From assembly GCA_003281715.1 (NCBI GenBank), contig QCBE01000007.1, forward strand, positions 1-58,800: DNA of 58,800 nt, in the 5' to 3' direction. Source of the DNA: Prochlorococcus sp. AG-347-B23 (lineage in GTDB: Bacteria > Cyanobacteriota > Cyanobacteriia > PCC-6307 > Cyanobiaceae). A program made the translations under genes and the position numbers. This document shows positions 38,563 through 48,300 of this stretch, piece by piece. Each line of letters opens with the position of its first letter. Within the stretch, counting starts at the first letter, position 1. The notes beneath the pieces were generated by a model, which had not been told where the DNA came from, did no database searches, and was given only the letters and a program-made list of their open reading frames with translations.

Positions 38563-41466
38563 TTATTTTAAAACCTTTTTAAGATATTTTGCTGTATGAC
38601 TTGTAGGATTTTTAGCTACATCCTCAGGAATACCTTCTGCAATGATTTCTCCTCCTTTATCCCCTCCATCAGGTCCTAAATCGATAATCCAATCTGAACA
38701 TCTAATAACATCTAAATTATGTTCAATAACAATTACTGAATTACCTTTATCTACCAACCGTTGTATTACATCCATTAATTTATGAACATCATAAAAACTT
38801 AACCCTGTAGTTGGTTCATCAATCAAATATAAAGTTTTTCCAGTAGCCCTTTTTGACAATTCTGTGGCTAACTTAACTCTTTGAGCCTCTCCACCAGATA
38901 ATGTAGGAGCTGGCTGGCCTAATTTGACATATCCTAAGCCAACATCAACCAATGTAGATAATCTATCAGCAGCTTGAGGTATAGCAGAAAAAGTTTCTGC
39001 AGCTTGTTCAACAGTCATCTCTAAAACATCAGATATATTGAAACCTTTATATTTCACCTGAAGAGTTTCCCTATTAAAACGAGCTCCTTTACATACTTCA
39101 CATTGAACATACACATCAGGTAAAAAATTCATTTCAATTACATTGACTCCCTGACCTTTACAAGCTTCGCATCTTCCTCCTTTCACATTAAAGCTAAATT
39201 GACCAGCCTGATAACCTCTTGCTTTTGCTTCTACTGTGGCAGTAAATATCTGCCTTATAGGATCAAAAGCACCAGTATATGTAGCAGGATTTGATCTTGG
39301 AGTTCTTCCTATTGGAGATTGATCAATAACGATAACTTTATCAATTGCTTTTATACCCTTTAACTCTTTTACACCTTGAGGAAAAGGGACTTTTAATCCT
39401 AGAGAGTGACATAATGCAGGATGAAGTAATTCATTTATCAAAGTGCTCTTCCCACTTCCACTCACACCAGTTACAGAAACTAATCTTCCTAAAGGAAATT
39501 CAACAGAAATATTTTTTAAATTATTTTTAGAGCAATTATTTAAAATTAAACTTTTTTTTACAGATGATCTACGTTCTTTTGGAGTAGGAATCGATTTCCT
39601 ACCACTGAGATAAGCTCCAGTTAATGACTTTTCTGAATTTAAGACATCTTGATAAGATCCTTTAGCAATAATTTCCCCACCATAAACACCTGCCCCTGGA
39701 CCAATATCTACTAAATAATCTGCGGATTTCATAGTATCTTCATCATGTTCAACGACAACCAACGTATTTCCCAAGTCTCTTAAGCTTTTTAATGTTTCTA
39801 ATAATCTGTCATTATCTCTCTGATGCAAACCAATACTTGGTTCATCTAATACATATAAAACACCAGTAAGACCTGCACCTATTTGTGTAGCCAATCTAAT
39901 ACGCTGAGCCTCACCACCAGACAAAGTCATAGCTGGTCTATCTAAAGTCAAATAATCTAAACCTACATTAATTAAAAACTGCAAACGTAAACGAATCTCT
40001 TTTAAAACCAATTCACCTATCTGCTTTTGTTTTTCTGATAAAGATATATTTTCTTTCTTTATCTTACCTAAACCCATGATACGCTCTACGTGATTTAGGG
40101 TTTCAGAAACGCTTATAGAAGTTAAGTCAGTAATGTTGTACGGACCAAGTTTAACGGCCAAAGCCTCAGGTCTTAATCTTTTTCCAGAACATGTCTTACA
40201 GGGAACTAATTCTAAATACTTTTCTAATTTTTGTTTGACTGATTCTCCATTGGCTTCATTCAATTGCCTTTCTAATATTGGTAAAATTCCCTCAAAAGGT
40301 CTTTCAAAACCACTAGAAGTTTTAAAACGACTATCAGCTTGAATTAATATGGGTTTATCGGATCCCAAAAGTAGAACTTGTTTTTGCAAATCACTTAAAT
40401 CTTTCCAAGGAGTTTTTAATTCAAAACCATAAGCTTGTCCAACAGAATAAAGTAAAGAGAAGTAATAAGTATTATCTTTTTCACTCCAAGGAGCTATTGC
40501 AGCATAAACAGGCAATGTTTTATCTGGAATAACTCTATCTGCAGTAAATTTTTTTAAATAACCAATCCCATGACAATCTGGACAGGCACCATATGGGCTA
40601 TTAAAAGAAAATAATCTAGGAGAAAGTTCTTCAACAATAGAGCCATGTACAGGACATGCATAATTTTCTGAGTAAAGTTTTTCTCTCTCTAAGTTAGAAG
40701 GTAAATTTTCTCCTTTTTTTGGAACAACTTCTACTATTGCTAAGCCGTCACCTCTTTTGAGACAAGTTTGTAATGAATCATTTAATCTTTCTTGTATTCC
40801 TTCTCTTGCAATTAATCTATCAACTACTACCTCAATATTATGTATTTGATTTTTATCTAATTCAATACTGTCAGCAAGTTCTCTTACCTCTCCATTGATT
40901 CTTACCCTAGCAAATCCTTCAGCAGCTAGTCCGCCTATTAACTTTGTGTGTGTTCCTTTCTTACCTCTTACAACAGGAGCCAACAATTGATACCTTGTTC
41001 CTTCCGGTAAAAGAAGAATTTGATCCACCATTTCATCAATAGTTTGAGGCGCAATTGGAATCCCGCAATGGTGACAATGCGGCTCACCAGCACGACCAAA
41101 CAATAATCTTAAATAATCTTGTATTTCTGTTACTGTTCCAACTGTTGATCTAGGATTATGACTTGTCGATTTTTGATCAATTGAAATGGCAGGTGATAAA
41201 CCTTCAATATTATCAACATCTGGTTTATCTACTTGACCCAAAAATTGCCTTGCGTATGCAGAAAGACTCTCAACATATCTTCTTTGACCTTCAGCAAAAA
41301 TAGTATCAAAGGCCAAAGAACTTTTACCACTTCCACTCACACCTGTAAAAACTATAAATTTATTCCTAGGTAGAGAAAGATCAATATTTTTTAAATTATG
41401 CTGACGAGCTCCCCTAATATTAATTGAGTTATCTTCTCCAAAACTACTATCAACTTTATTAACCAT
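38563..41466 (-). CDS. uvrA: Excinuclease ABC subunit A
   Basis: This 967-residue ABC-type ATPase recognises damaged DNA in nucleotide excision repair with UvrB. Two ATPase modules are present: the first Walker A is GVSGSGKSSLAFDT (about residues 41-54), the second GVSGSGKSTLINEL. Two signature motifs (LSGGEAQRIRLA, LSGGEAQRVKLA) follow. Zinc fingers CHHCG, CPDC and CEACKGQG...CEVCKGAR are all visible. Length is normal. It lies between SPS and recN, all on the minus strand. Confidence 0.97.
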   Translation of the reverse strand: MVNKVDSSFGEDNSINIRGARQHNLKNIDLSLPRNKFIVFTGVSGSGKSSLAFDTIFAEGQRRYVESLSAYARQFLGQVDKPDVDNIEGLSPAISIDQKSTSHNPRSTVGTVTEIQDYLRLLFGRAGEPHCHHCGIPIAPQTIDEMVDQILLLPEGTRYQLLAPVVRGKKGTHTKLIGGLAAEGFARVRINGEVRELADSIELDKNQIHNIEVVVDRLIAREGIQERLNDSLQTCLKRGDGLAIVEVVPKKGENLPSNLEREKLYSENYACPVHGSIVEELSPRLFSFNSPYGACPDCHGIGYLKKFTADRVIPDKTLPVYAAIAPWSEKDNTYYFSLLYSVGQAYGFELKTPWKDLSDLQKQVLLLGSDKPILIQADSRFKTSSGFERPFEGILPILERQLNEANGESVKQKLEKYLELVPCKTCSGKRLRPEALAVKLGPYNITDLTSISVSETLNHVERIMGLGKIKKENISLSEKQKQIGELVLKEIRLRLQFLINVGLDYLTLDRPAMTLSGGEAQRIRLATQIGAGLTGVLYVLDEPSIGLHQRDNDRLLETLKSLRDLGNTLVVVEHDEDTMKSADYLVDIGPGAGVYGGEIIAKGSYQDVLNSEKSLTGAYLSGRKSIPTPKERRSSVKKSLILNNCSKNNLKNISVEFPLGRLVSVTGVSGSGKSTLINELLHPALCHSLGLKVPFPQGVKELKGIKAIDKVIVIDQSPIGRTPRSNPATYTGAFDPIRQIFTATVEAKARGYQAGQFSFNVKGGRCEACKGQGVNVIEMNFLPDVYVQCEVCKGARFNRETLQVKYKGFNISDVLEMTVEQAAETFSAIPQAADRLSTLVDVGLGYVKLGQPAPTLSGGEAQRVKLATELSKRATGKTLYLIDEPTTGLSFYDVHKLMDVIQRLVDKGNSVIVIEHNLDVIRCSDWIIDLGPDGGDKGGEIIAEGIPEDVAKNPTSHTAKYLKKVLK

Positions 41467-41520
41467 GTTTAAATCTAAAATATGATTTAAAAAGACTATT
41501 ATAGTAGAATTTTTTCTATT

Positions 41521-42312
41521 TTACGCAGCTAAGCGATCAAGAAGTCTAGAAGCATATTCGTTTACTTCGCATGAACCTCCACCTATAAGTTCTATGAGTT
41601 CATTTTTTCTTTGATTTTTTGTAGTTAGTTTTGAAATTGAAGTATAAGTTATTCCATTAATTACATTTTTATTAACTTTGAAATGAGCTGATCCCCTAGC
41701 AGCTAAGAATGGCTGATGTGTAATACATAAGACTTGTTGATTTTTAGAAATTTCTTTTATGAGATCAACCAAAGCAAAGAAAGATTTACCACTTAAACCA
41801 CTGTCAATTTCATCTAAAAAGAAAGTATTGGGTTGTTTAGAAATACTAGATTTAATAGCTAATAAAAATCTTGACATTTCTCCACCAGAAATAACATTTG
41901 ATAATGGAGCAAGCGTCTGATCAGGATTAGCCGAAAACAAAAAACTTATATCGTCAATTCCATCGCCAGAAGGCTTACATTCAGAAAATTGAATTGAAAA
42001 ATTTGCATTTTCTAAACCTAGATTGCTTAAAATTAACATTACTGAATTTTGTAACTGCTTAGCAATTTTTTTTCTTTCAGTAGATTGAATAACAAATAAA
42101 GAATTTAGATTACTTTGTAAATTCTCAATTTGAGATTTAATCCTGCCAATCTCATAACCTTGATCATTTTGTTGAAAATACGTTTTTAATTGATCGCGCT
42201 TTTCAATTAAATGAGTTAAATCCAATGAAAAAGTTCTCTCTAAGTTTTTTAAAAAGAATAATCTTTTTTGTATTTCTGGAAGATTAGATTCATAATTTTC
42301 TATTTCTTGCAA
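41521..42312 (-). CDS. recN: RecN, 3' part of a gene split by a frameshift
   Basis: This 263-codon open frame carries the C-terminal half of RecN, an SMC-like ATPase of double-strand break repair. It has a coiled-coil stretch, then the ABC signature VISGGEMSRFLLAIKS, Walker B FFLDEIDSGLSG and CITHQPFLAA with the H-loop. The start given, TTG, is only where an isolated ORF could begin. The same frame continues upstream through about 42511 (NSIKSSLENLNNFSHDEPS) and joins the 5' part there. Alone it lacks the Walker A loop and would not form an ATPase. Confidence 0.85.
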   Translation of the reverse strand: MQEIENYESNLPEIQKRLFFLKNLERTFSLDLTHLIEKRDQLKTYFQQNDQGYEIGRIKSQIENLQSNLNSLFVIQSTERKKIAKQLQNSVMLILSNLGLENANFSIQFSECKPSGDGIDDISFLFSANPDQTLAPLSNVISGGEMSRFLLAIKSSISKQPNTFFLDEIDSGLSGKSFFALVDLIKEISKNQQVLCITHQPFLAARGSAHFKVNKNVINGITYTSISKLTTKNQRKNELIELIGGGSCEVNEYASRLLDRLAA

Positions 42313-42485
42313 ATATAATTTTAGATCAAAAATTAAATCTTCTACATCAGAATGAATATTTAATAACTTTTCTCTAAATTTTTGAATCTTTAAATCGAAA
42401 TCTGCTGTTTTATTTAAAATCTTTAGTGATTGATTTATAAAAGAAGTTACTGAGGGTTCATCATGACTGAAATTATTTAAATTTT

Positions 42486-43199
42486 CTAATGATGATTTAA
42501 TTGAATTATTATTTCAAGATTATTTACAAGTTTATTTTCTAATAACTCTAGTTCTAAAATTTCTTCACTTGAATTTAAATCAGCTTCTTCTAAACTCTTC
42601 AACATGTGTTTAATTGCCAAGTTTTTTTCTTCTTGATTCCTAAAAAATTCTATTTTTTCATCCATTAATCCTTTTAAAACTTTAGTTTCTCCCCATATAC
42701 TTTTAATCCTATCGCTAGTATCGCTAAATTCTTGAGAACATAAGTCATCAATAATTTGCCTTCTCTTATCTAGAGAATCAAAAATAAAGGTGTCAGATTG
42801 ACCTGCAAAATCTATTAAAAGTCCTCCAAGTTTTACTAATGATTGTCTATTAATTGGTAAATCATTAAGGCTATATTTTGATAAGATTTTATTATTTTTT
42901 TTATAAGATTTTCTTTTAATTTGTAGTTCTGAAGAAGATATTTCAAAACCATTACTAATTAACCAGCTATTAATTTGAAAAGAAGAAGAAAATATCGCCT
43001 CTATAACGCAAAAATCTTTTCCTGGACGTATTAAATGTTTTAGAGGTATATTAGTTCCACCAAACAAGGCATTTAGGGAATCCAAAATTAATGATTTTCC
43101 TGAACCTGAATCCCCAGTTATGATATTCAAACCTTTTTCGAAATTAATTTCTATAATTTCTATTAATGCAATATTTTCTATTTTTAAATGTACTAACAT
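42486..43199 (-). CDS. recN: RecN, 5' part of a gene split by a frameshift
   Basis: This 237-codon open frame gives the N-terminal half of RecN: LKIENIALIEIIEINFEKGL followed by Walker A GDSGSGKSLILDSL, then LLIDFAGQSDTFIFD (Q-loop region) and a heptad-rich stretch. It terminates early at TAG (42486-42488) with an unrelated tail (IIIQLNHH). Downstream RecN sequence continues in the -1 frame. The two halves together match the usual length of about 555 residues. Either recN is inactive in this genome or one base was lost in the sequence. Confidence 0.85.
   Translation of the reverse strand: MLVHLKIENIALIEIIEINFEKGLNIITGDSGSGKSLILDSLNALFGGTNIPLKHLIRPGKDFCVIEAIFSSSFQINSWLISNGFEISSSELQIKRKSYKKNNKILSKYSLNDLPINRQSLVKLGGLLIDFAGQSDTFIFDSLDKRRQIIDDLCSQEFSDTSDRIKSIWGETKVLKGLMDEKIEFFRNQEEKNLAIKHMLKSLEEADLNSSEEILELELLENKLVNNLEIIIQLNHH
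42488..42515 (-). other. Frameshift interval within recN
   Basis: The frame coding the first half and the frame coding the second half overlap only here. Adding one A in the segment GAAATAATAATTC (to give GAA ATA AAT AAT TCA) restores one continuous protein reading NNLEINNSIKSS. Confidence 0.8.
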
Positions 43200-43267
43200 G
43201 ATAAATCTTCCATATAAAAAAATTAACTTCTTTTTTAAAAAAATAAAGGTTTTAAATATATAAAGTT

Positions 43268-45124
43268 ATGAAAGAAGATTTTACTGATTTTATTGAGTTA
43301 TCTGGACTCTTAAATTACGATCCAAATACAATTTCTAAAATTTACAAAAAAAATCCTAAAAGACTTTTAAAAAGACTTTGGCAAACTATCATACCTATTT
43401 TGGCTTACATCTTCTCAGTAGGATGGGATAAATTAACTGGAAGATTGAAAAATGAACAGCAAGCAAGATTTAGAGCACGAGAATTAACAAATTTGTTAGT
43501 AGAACTTGGGCCTGCATTTGTTAAGGCAGGCCAAGCTTTATCAACAAGACCAGATATAATTCCAGGGATTCTTCTAGAGGAATTATCTGAATTGCAAGAT
43601 CAACTCCCTGGGTTTGATGGCAATAAAGCTATGGAATTAATAGAAGAAGATTTAGGATACAAAATAAATGAAATCTTTTTAGAAATTGATAAAGAGCCAA
43701 TTTCCGCAGCTTCTTTAGGGCAAGTACATAAAGCTAAATTAAAAAACGAAGAGATAGTTGCAATAAAAGTTCAAAGGCCAGGATTGAGAGAGCAAATAAC
43801 CTTAGATCTCTACATAGTTAGAAATATTGCTTATTGGTTAAAAAACAATATCGGATTAATAAGAAGTGATCTAGTTGCTTTGATTGATGAATTAGGCAAG
43901 AGAGTTTTTGAAGAGATGGATTATCTAAATGAAGCTGCAAATGCAGAAAAATTTAGAGATATGCATAAACATAACAAGATGATTGCTGTACCAAAAATCT
44001 ACAAAGAAATAACTTCAAGAAGAGTATTAGCAATGGAATGGATAGACGGTACAAAATTAACAAATTTAGAGGACGTAAAAAAATTAGGAATTAACCCTGA
44101 TGAAATGATTGAAATAGGTGTGCAATGCAGTTTAGAACAGCTTTTAGAACATGGTTTTTTTCATGCAGACCCACATCCAGGTAATTTATTAGCCTTAGAA
44201 GATGGAAGATTATGTTATTTAGATTTTGGAATGATGAGCGAGGTTTCCCGAGAATCTAGATCTGGGTTAATTCAAGCAGTGGTACATTTGGTAAATAAAA
44301 ACTTCGATAAATTGTCTCAAGATTTCGTAAAATTGGGATTTTTATCAGAGGAGGTTAATCTAGAACCCATTGTTCCAGCATTTCAAGATGTTTTCATTAA
44401 CGCTGTTGAACAAGGAGTTTCGAAAATGGATTTTAAGAGCGTTACAGACGATATGTCTGGTGTTATGTATAAATTCCCTTTCAGACTACCCCCATATTAT
44501 GCGCTTATAATTAGGTCATTACTCACATTGGAAGGAATAGCTTTAAGCGTAGATCCAAACTTCAAGATATTAGGCGCGGCTTATCCATATTTTGCAAGAA
44601 GATTGATGGAAGATCCTGATCCACAATTAAGGGAAAGCCTTAAAGAAATGCTTTTTGATAATAAAAAATTTAAATGGGACCGTTTAGAAGATTTGCTTTC
44701 TAACGCTGCAAAGCAAACAAATCTCGATTTAGAAAAACTTTTAGACGAAGTTATAAATCTTCTCTTTTCTCCAAATGGAGGATTTCTTAGAAATGAGATA
44801 GTTGAAGGTTTAACAAATCAGATAGATTTACTAAGTCTAAAAATATTAAAAAGTTTGAATAACTATCTTCCACAATCAATTAAATTAAATACTATTAACG
44901 AAAATAACAACTTGAATGACCTTATAATGTATGTAGAACCATTGAGAAACTTTTTAGAAATTTTACAAAAAGTACCCGGATATTCAATTGACATTTTTCT
45001 AAAAAGGTTTCCAAGACTTATAAATGAACCTTATACAAAAGAAATGGGTATAAAAATTGCAAAAAAAGTTACTGAAAAAGGAGTAGTAAGACTTGTTAAG
45101 ATTGCTGCTGGTGCAAATATATAA
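43268..45124 (+). CDS. UbiB/ABC1-family atypical protein kinase
   Basis: This 618-residue protein belongs to the ADCK/UbiB/AarF kinases linked to quinone and lipid metabolism in plastids and cyanobacteria. The family-specific KxGQ motif occurs as FVKAGQALSTRPDI (about residues 78-91), the kinase lysine in VAIKVQRPG, and the catalytic loop HGFFHADPHPGN with the metal motif YLDFGMM. After the kinase domain there is a roughly 250-residue helical C-terminal region. Its substrate is not known. A DUF1400 gene follows directly at its stop. Confidence 0.9.
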   Translation: MKEDFTDFIELSGLLNYDPNTISKIYKKNPKRLLKRLWQTIIPILAYIFSVGWDKLTGRLKNEQQARFRARELTNLLVELGPAFVKAGQALSTRPDIIPGILLEELSELQDQLPGFDGNKAMELIEEDLGYKINEIFLEIDKEPISAASLGQVHKAKLKNEEIVAIKVQRPGLREQITLDLYIVRNIAYWLKNNIGLIRSDLVALIDELGKRVFEEMDYLNEAANAEKFRDMHKHNKMIAVPKIYKEITSRRVLAMEWIDGTKLTNLEDVKKLGINPDEMIEIGVQCSLEQLLEHGFFHADPHPGNLLALEDGRLCYLDFGMMSEVSRESRSGLIQAVVHLVNKNFDKLSQDFVKLGFLSEEVNLEPIVPAFQDVFINAVEQGVSKMDFKSVTDDMSGVMYKFPFRLPPYYALIIRSLLTLEGIALSVDPNFKILGAAYPYFARRLMEDPDPQLRESLKEMLFDNKKFKWDRLEDLLSNAAKQTNLDLEKLLDEVINLLFSPNGGFLRNEIVEGLTNQIDLLSLKILKSLNNYLPQSIKLNTINENNNLNDLIMYVEPLRNFLEILQKVPGYSIDIFLKRFPRLINEPYTKEMGIKIAKKVTEKGVVRLVKIAAGANI

Positions 45125-45697
45125 ATGAAGTTTAGTAAAACTTTAATATTTAAAACATTTTTTATTTTAGCAATTTCCCCATTTTTTTTAAATATTCCAA
45201 AAGCTAATTCTGCTGAAGAAATTAAGATCATATACAGCATATTTTCTAGAACAATTAAAGTGAATTCTTTAAAAACTTTTGCTAGAGAAGGTAAATCGAC
45301 AAGAAAATTAAAGAAAATTTTGAAAGCAACCGGATCTCCCGATAAAGAAATTAGAGAAGTTTTAAACAAAGATTTTGAAGTTCCTATTACCATTGCAAGC
45401 AAACTTGTATACTCTGAGATAGGAAATGTTTTTTTAACAAGACTTTCATCTATTATCCACCCACCCAGAGCCACTGATGAAAGAACAGGCATGTTGGCAC
45501 TTAGAGCAAGCGTGATTCAAGGTATTAACATAGGAAATGGAAAAATAAATCTAATAAATTTTTTTGAAGGATATCCAACTAAAACTGTAATTTTAGATGT
45601 AAGTGCTTTGAGCAAAGTTATGAATAAAGTAGAATCGATTTCAGAATTATTAACCTTTTTCACCAATTCCCCTTTAGAAAAAATCAAAACAAATTAA
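45125..45697 (+). CDS. DUF1400-like secreted protein
   Basis: This 190-residue protein begins with an N-terminal signal-like segment (FKTFFILAISPFFLNIPKANSA), with possible cleavage after about residue 29. The mature part (IKIIYSIFSRTIKVNSLKTF and SVIQGINIGNGKINLINF) matches what I recall of the cyanobacterial DUF1400 domain that precedes alpha/beta hydrolases; here the hydrolase part is absent. It is probably exported across the plasma membrane. No function can be given. It starts at the base after the UbiB stop and ends 6 bp before thrC. Confidence 0.72.
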   Translation: MKFSKTLIFKTFFILAISPFFLNIPKANSAEEIKIIYSIFSRTIKVNSLKTFAREGKSTRKLKKILKATGSPDKEIREVLNKDFEVPITIASKLVYSEIGNVFLTRLSSIIHPPRATDERTGMLALRASVIQGINIGNGKINLINFFEGYPTKTVILDVSALSKVMNKVESISELLTFFTNSPLEKIKTN

Positions 45698-45703
45698 ACA
45701 ACC

Positions 45704-46807
45704 ATGGTGTTATTAAATAAAATCAAAAATAAACTACGTTTTAACTATAGAAAAAAAAGATGGCCAGGCCTTATAGAAGCTTATAAACAATATCTCCCAG
45801 TTACAAAGAAAACTCCTATTATTTCCCTCAATGAAGGAAATACACCACTGATTTTAAGTAAATCAATTAGCAACTTAATTGGAAATGGAACAAAAGTTTT
45901 TTTAAAATATGATGGCCTTAATCCAACAGGATCTTTTAAAGATCGTGGTATGACTATGGCAATTAGCAAAGCAAAAGAAGAAGGCCGTGAGGCAGTCATT
46001 TGTGCAAGTACTGGAAATACCTCTGCAGCAGCAGCAGCATATGCTTCGAGAGGAAGATTAAAACCTTATGTTTTAATACCAGAAGGTTTTGTTGCACAAG
46101 GAAAGCTTGCGCAAGCATTAATGTATGGCGCAGAGATAATATCTATTAATGGAAACTTTGATAAGGCTCTTGAAATTGTTAGAGATTTATCCTCAGAACA
46201 TCCTATAGAGCTTGTTAATTCTGTTAATCCATATCGAATACAAGGACAAAAAACGGCAGCTTTTGAAATAGTTGATGACTTAGGTCATGCTCCTGATTGG
46301 CTTTGTATTCCAATGGGCAATGCAGGAAATATAACTGCTTATTGGATGGGATTTAAAGAATATTCAAAAATTAAAAGAAATTTGAAATTACCCATAATGA
46401 TGGGTTTTCAATCAGAAGGCTCTGCTCCATTGGTAAAAAATATTATAGTTAAAGATCCAGAAACAATTGCAACCGCAATAAGAATTGGTAATCCTGTTAA
46501 TAGAGAAAAAGCAAAAAAAGTAAGAAAAGAGAGTAAAGGAGATTTTCAGTCAGTTACAGATGCAGAAATAATCGATGCTTATAAAATCCTTGCCAAAGAG
46601 GGGGTTTTTTGTGAACCTGCAAGCGCAGCATCAGTTGCTGGACTGATTAAAAATAAAAATAGAATTCAAAAAGAATCGACTATTGTTTGTGTTCTGACTG
46701 GAAATGGCTTGAAAGATCCTGATTGCGCTATAAAAAACAACGATGCTATTTTTAGGAAAAATATTGAACCTTCATTAAAAAATATAACTAAAATCTTAGG
46801 ATATTAA
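45704..46807 (+). CDS. thrC: Threonine synthase
   Basis: This 367-residue PLP enzyme converts O-phosphohomoserine to threonine. The cofactor lysine lies in [13 protein letters not shown] near residue 75, with the substrate loop [18 protein letters not shown] following. [13 protein letters not shown] and [12 protein letters not shown] complete the fold type II pattern. It is the shorter bacterial form. It is the last gene before the origin-like region. Confidence 0.95.
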   Translation: MVLLNKIKNKLRFNYRKKRWPGLIEAYKQYLPVTKKTPIISLNEGNTPLILSKSISNLIGNGTKVFLKYDGLNPTGSFKDRGMTMAISKAKEEGREAVICASTGNTSAAAAAYASRGRLKPYVLIPEGFVAQGKLAQALMYGAEIISINGNFDKALEIVRDLSSEHPIELVNSVNPYRIQGQKTAAFEIVDDLGHAPDWLCIPMGNAGNITAYWMGFKEYSKIKRNLKLPIMMGFQSEGSAPLVKNIIVKDPETIATAIRIGNPVNREKAKKVRKESKGDFQSVTDAEIIDAYKILAKEGVFCEPASAASVAGLIKNKNRIQKESTIVCVLTGNGLKDPDCAIKNNDAIFRKNIEPSLKNITKILGY

Positions 46808-47141
46808 AATCCAAAAAAAATAGTGTCTGTGGAAATCAATTAAAAACAAACCTAATTTGTTGAAAAGTACATAACAAGAAATTCTACTTGTTGAATAAAT
46901 TTCAAATTTTCAAAAAAAGAAAAAAATATTCAACAAATAAAAATTTTTTTGCACATAGTTTTTTCTTGGTAAACTAAGTATACAAGCTGTTTAATTTAAG
47001 AATTCCACAGTTCCCACAAGAACTACTACTACTAAGCTTTTTATTTTATTATTTTTATATTAGAAATAAAATCAAAAATTAATTTATTGAATTTAATTTA
47101 CGAAAAAAGTATATTGTATTTATAAAAAGTTCCAAATTCTG
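46808..47141. other. Probable replication origin (oriC) upstream of dnaN
   Basis: This 334 bp stretch is the only gene-free space over 300 bp and lies next to dnaN, a common place for the origin in cyanobacteria. Two DnaA-box-like sites in opposite orientation flank it: TGTGGAAAT (46828-46836) and AATTCCACA (47001-47009), each one or two bases from TTTTCCACA. Between them TTGTTGAA occurs twice (46857-46864, 46888-46895) and its inverse once (46929-46936), forming a TTGTTGAATA/TATTCAACAA pair (46888-46897 and 46927-46936). The surrounding DNA is very AT-rich. dnaA itself is not here. The base composition of the plus strand also changes across this point. Confidence 0.65.
46949..46975 (+). promoter_or_regulatory. 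Possible dnaN promoter
   Basis: TTGCAC (46949-46954) resembles a -35 site and TAAACT (46970-46975) a -10 site, 15 bp apart; a second candidate -10, TAAGTA, follows immediately. The location is right for dnaN, but the match is weak. Confidence 0.3.
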
Positions 47142-48299
47142 ATGGAAATTATTTGTAATCAAAATGAATTAAATAATGCTATACAACTAGTTAGCAAGGC
47201 AGTTGCTTCAAGACCCACGCATCCAATTCTTGCAAATATACTTTTAACAGCTGACGAAGGAACTAATAAAATTAGCGTCACAGGATTTGATTTGAATTTA
47301 GGAATTCAAACTTCTTTTGATGGAACTGTTAAAAATAGTGGAGCTATTACTATACCTTCAAAACTTTTATCCGAAATAGTAAATAAACTACCCAATGAAA
47401 CTCCTGTTTCTCTAGAAGTAGACGAGAATTCAGATAATATCCTAATAAAAAGTGACAGAGGTTCTTTTAATCTAAAAGGGATACCCTCTGATGAATATCC
47501 TAATTTACCATTTGTTGAAAGCGGTACTTCTTTGAATATTGATCCTAGTTCTTTTTTAAAGGCTTTAAAATCTACCATTTTTGCCAGTAGTAATGATGAT
47601 TCAAAGCAACTACTCACAGGTGTCAATTTCACCTTCAAACCAAACTATTTAGAGTCTGCTTCTACAGATGGTCATAGACTGGCTGTTGCTTTAATTGGTA
47701 ATGGAGAACATATTGAAAATAAAGAAAACTTATCTTTAAATGTTGATAGTTTATCCGTAACCATCCCAACTAGATCATTAAGAGAAATTGAAAAACTAGT
47801 ATCTTTGAGAAGCTCAGAAAATTCAATTAAGCTTTTCTATGACAAAGGTCAAGTAGTATTTATATCTTCTAATCAAATAATTACTACAAGAACCTTAGAA
47901 GGTACTTATCCTAATTATTCACAATTAATTCCTGATTCTTTTTCCAAAATTTTAAATTTTAATACAAAGAAATTAATTGATGCATTAGAAAGAATTGCTG
48001 TTTTAGCTGATCAGCAAAGTAGTGTTGTAAAGATTAAATTAGATGATAAAGATTTAGCTTCAATCAGCGCAGATGCTCAAGATATTGGAAATGCAAATGA
48101 ATCAATACCTGTTTCTTATTCTGGAGAAAATTTTGATATTGCATTTAACGTAAGATATCTTTTAGAAGGTTTAAAAGTTATTGCTTCTGAAAATGTACTT
48201 TTAAAGTGTAATATTTCAACTACTCCAGCTGTTTTTGTTCCAGAAGATAATCTTAATTCTTTTACTTATTTAGTTATGCCTGTGCAGGTTCGTTCTTAA
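47142..48299 (+). CDS. dnaN: DNA polymerase III beta subunit (sliding clamp)
   Basis: This 385-residue protein forms the ring that tethers DNA polymerase III to DNA. Three repeated domains are evident: MEIICNQNELNNAIQLVSKA, then SLNIDPSSFLKALKSTIFA near residue 130, then KILNFNTKKLIDALERIAVL near residue 270. The C-terminal YLVMPVQVR ending is characteristic. Length is near the bacterial norm. It starts a run of plus-strand genes leading away from the presumed origin. Confidence 0.96.
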   Translation: MEIICNQNELNNAIQLVSKAVASRPTHPILANILLTADEGTNKISVTGFDLNLGIQTSFDGTVKNSGAITIPSKLLSEIVNKLPNETPVSLEVDENSDNILIKSDRGSFNLKGIPSDEYPNLPFVESGTSLNIDPSSFLKALKSTIFASSNDDSKQLLTGVNFTFKPNYLESASTDGHRLAVALIGNGEHIENKENLSLNVDSLSVTIPTRSLREIEKLVSLRSSENSIKLFYDKGQVVFISSNQIITTRTLEGTYPNYSQLIPDSFSKILNFNTKKLIDALERIAVLADQQSSVVKIKLDDKDLASISADAQDIGNANESIPVSYSGENFDIAFNVRYLLEGLKVIASENVLLKCNISTTPAVFVPEDNLNSFTYLVMPVQVRS

Positions 48300-48300
48300 T

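Noticed and set aside
41467..41520. Possible weak hairpin between uvrA and recN (ACTAT/ATAGT)
   Set aside because: A 5-bp AT-only stem is not enough to call a terminator.
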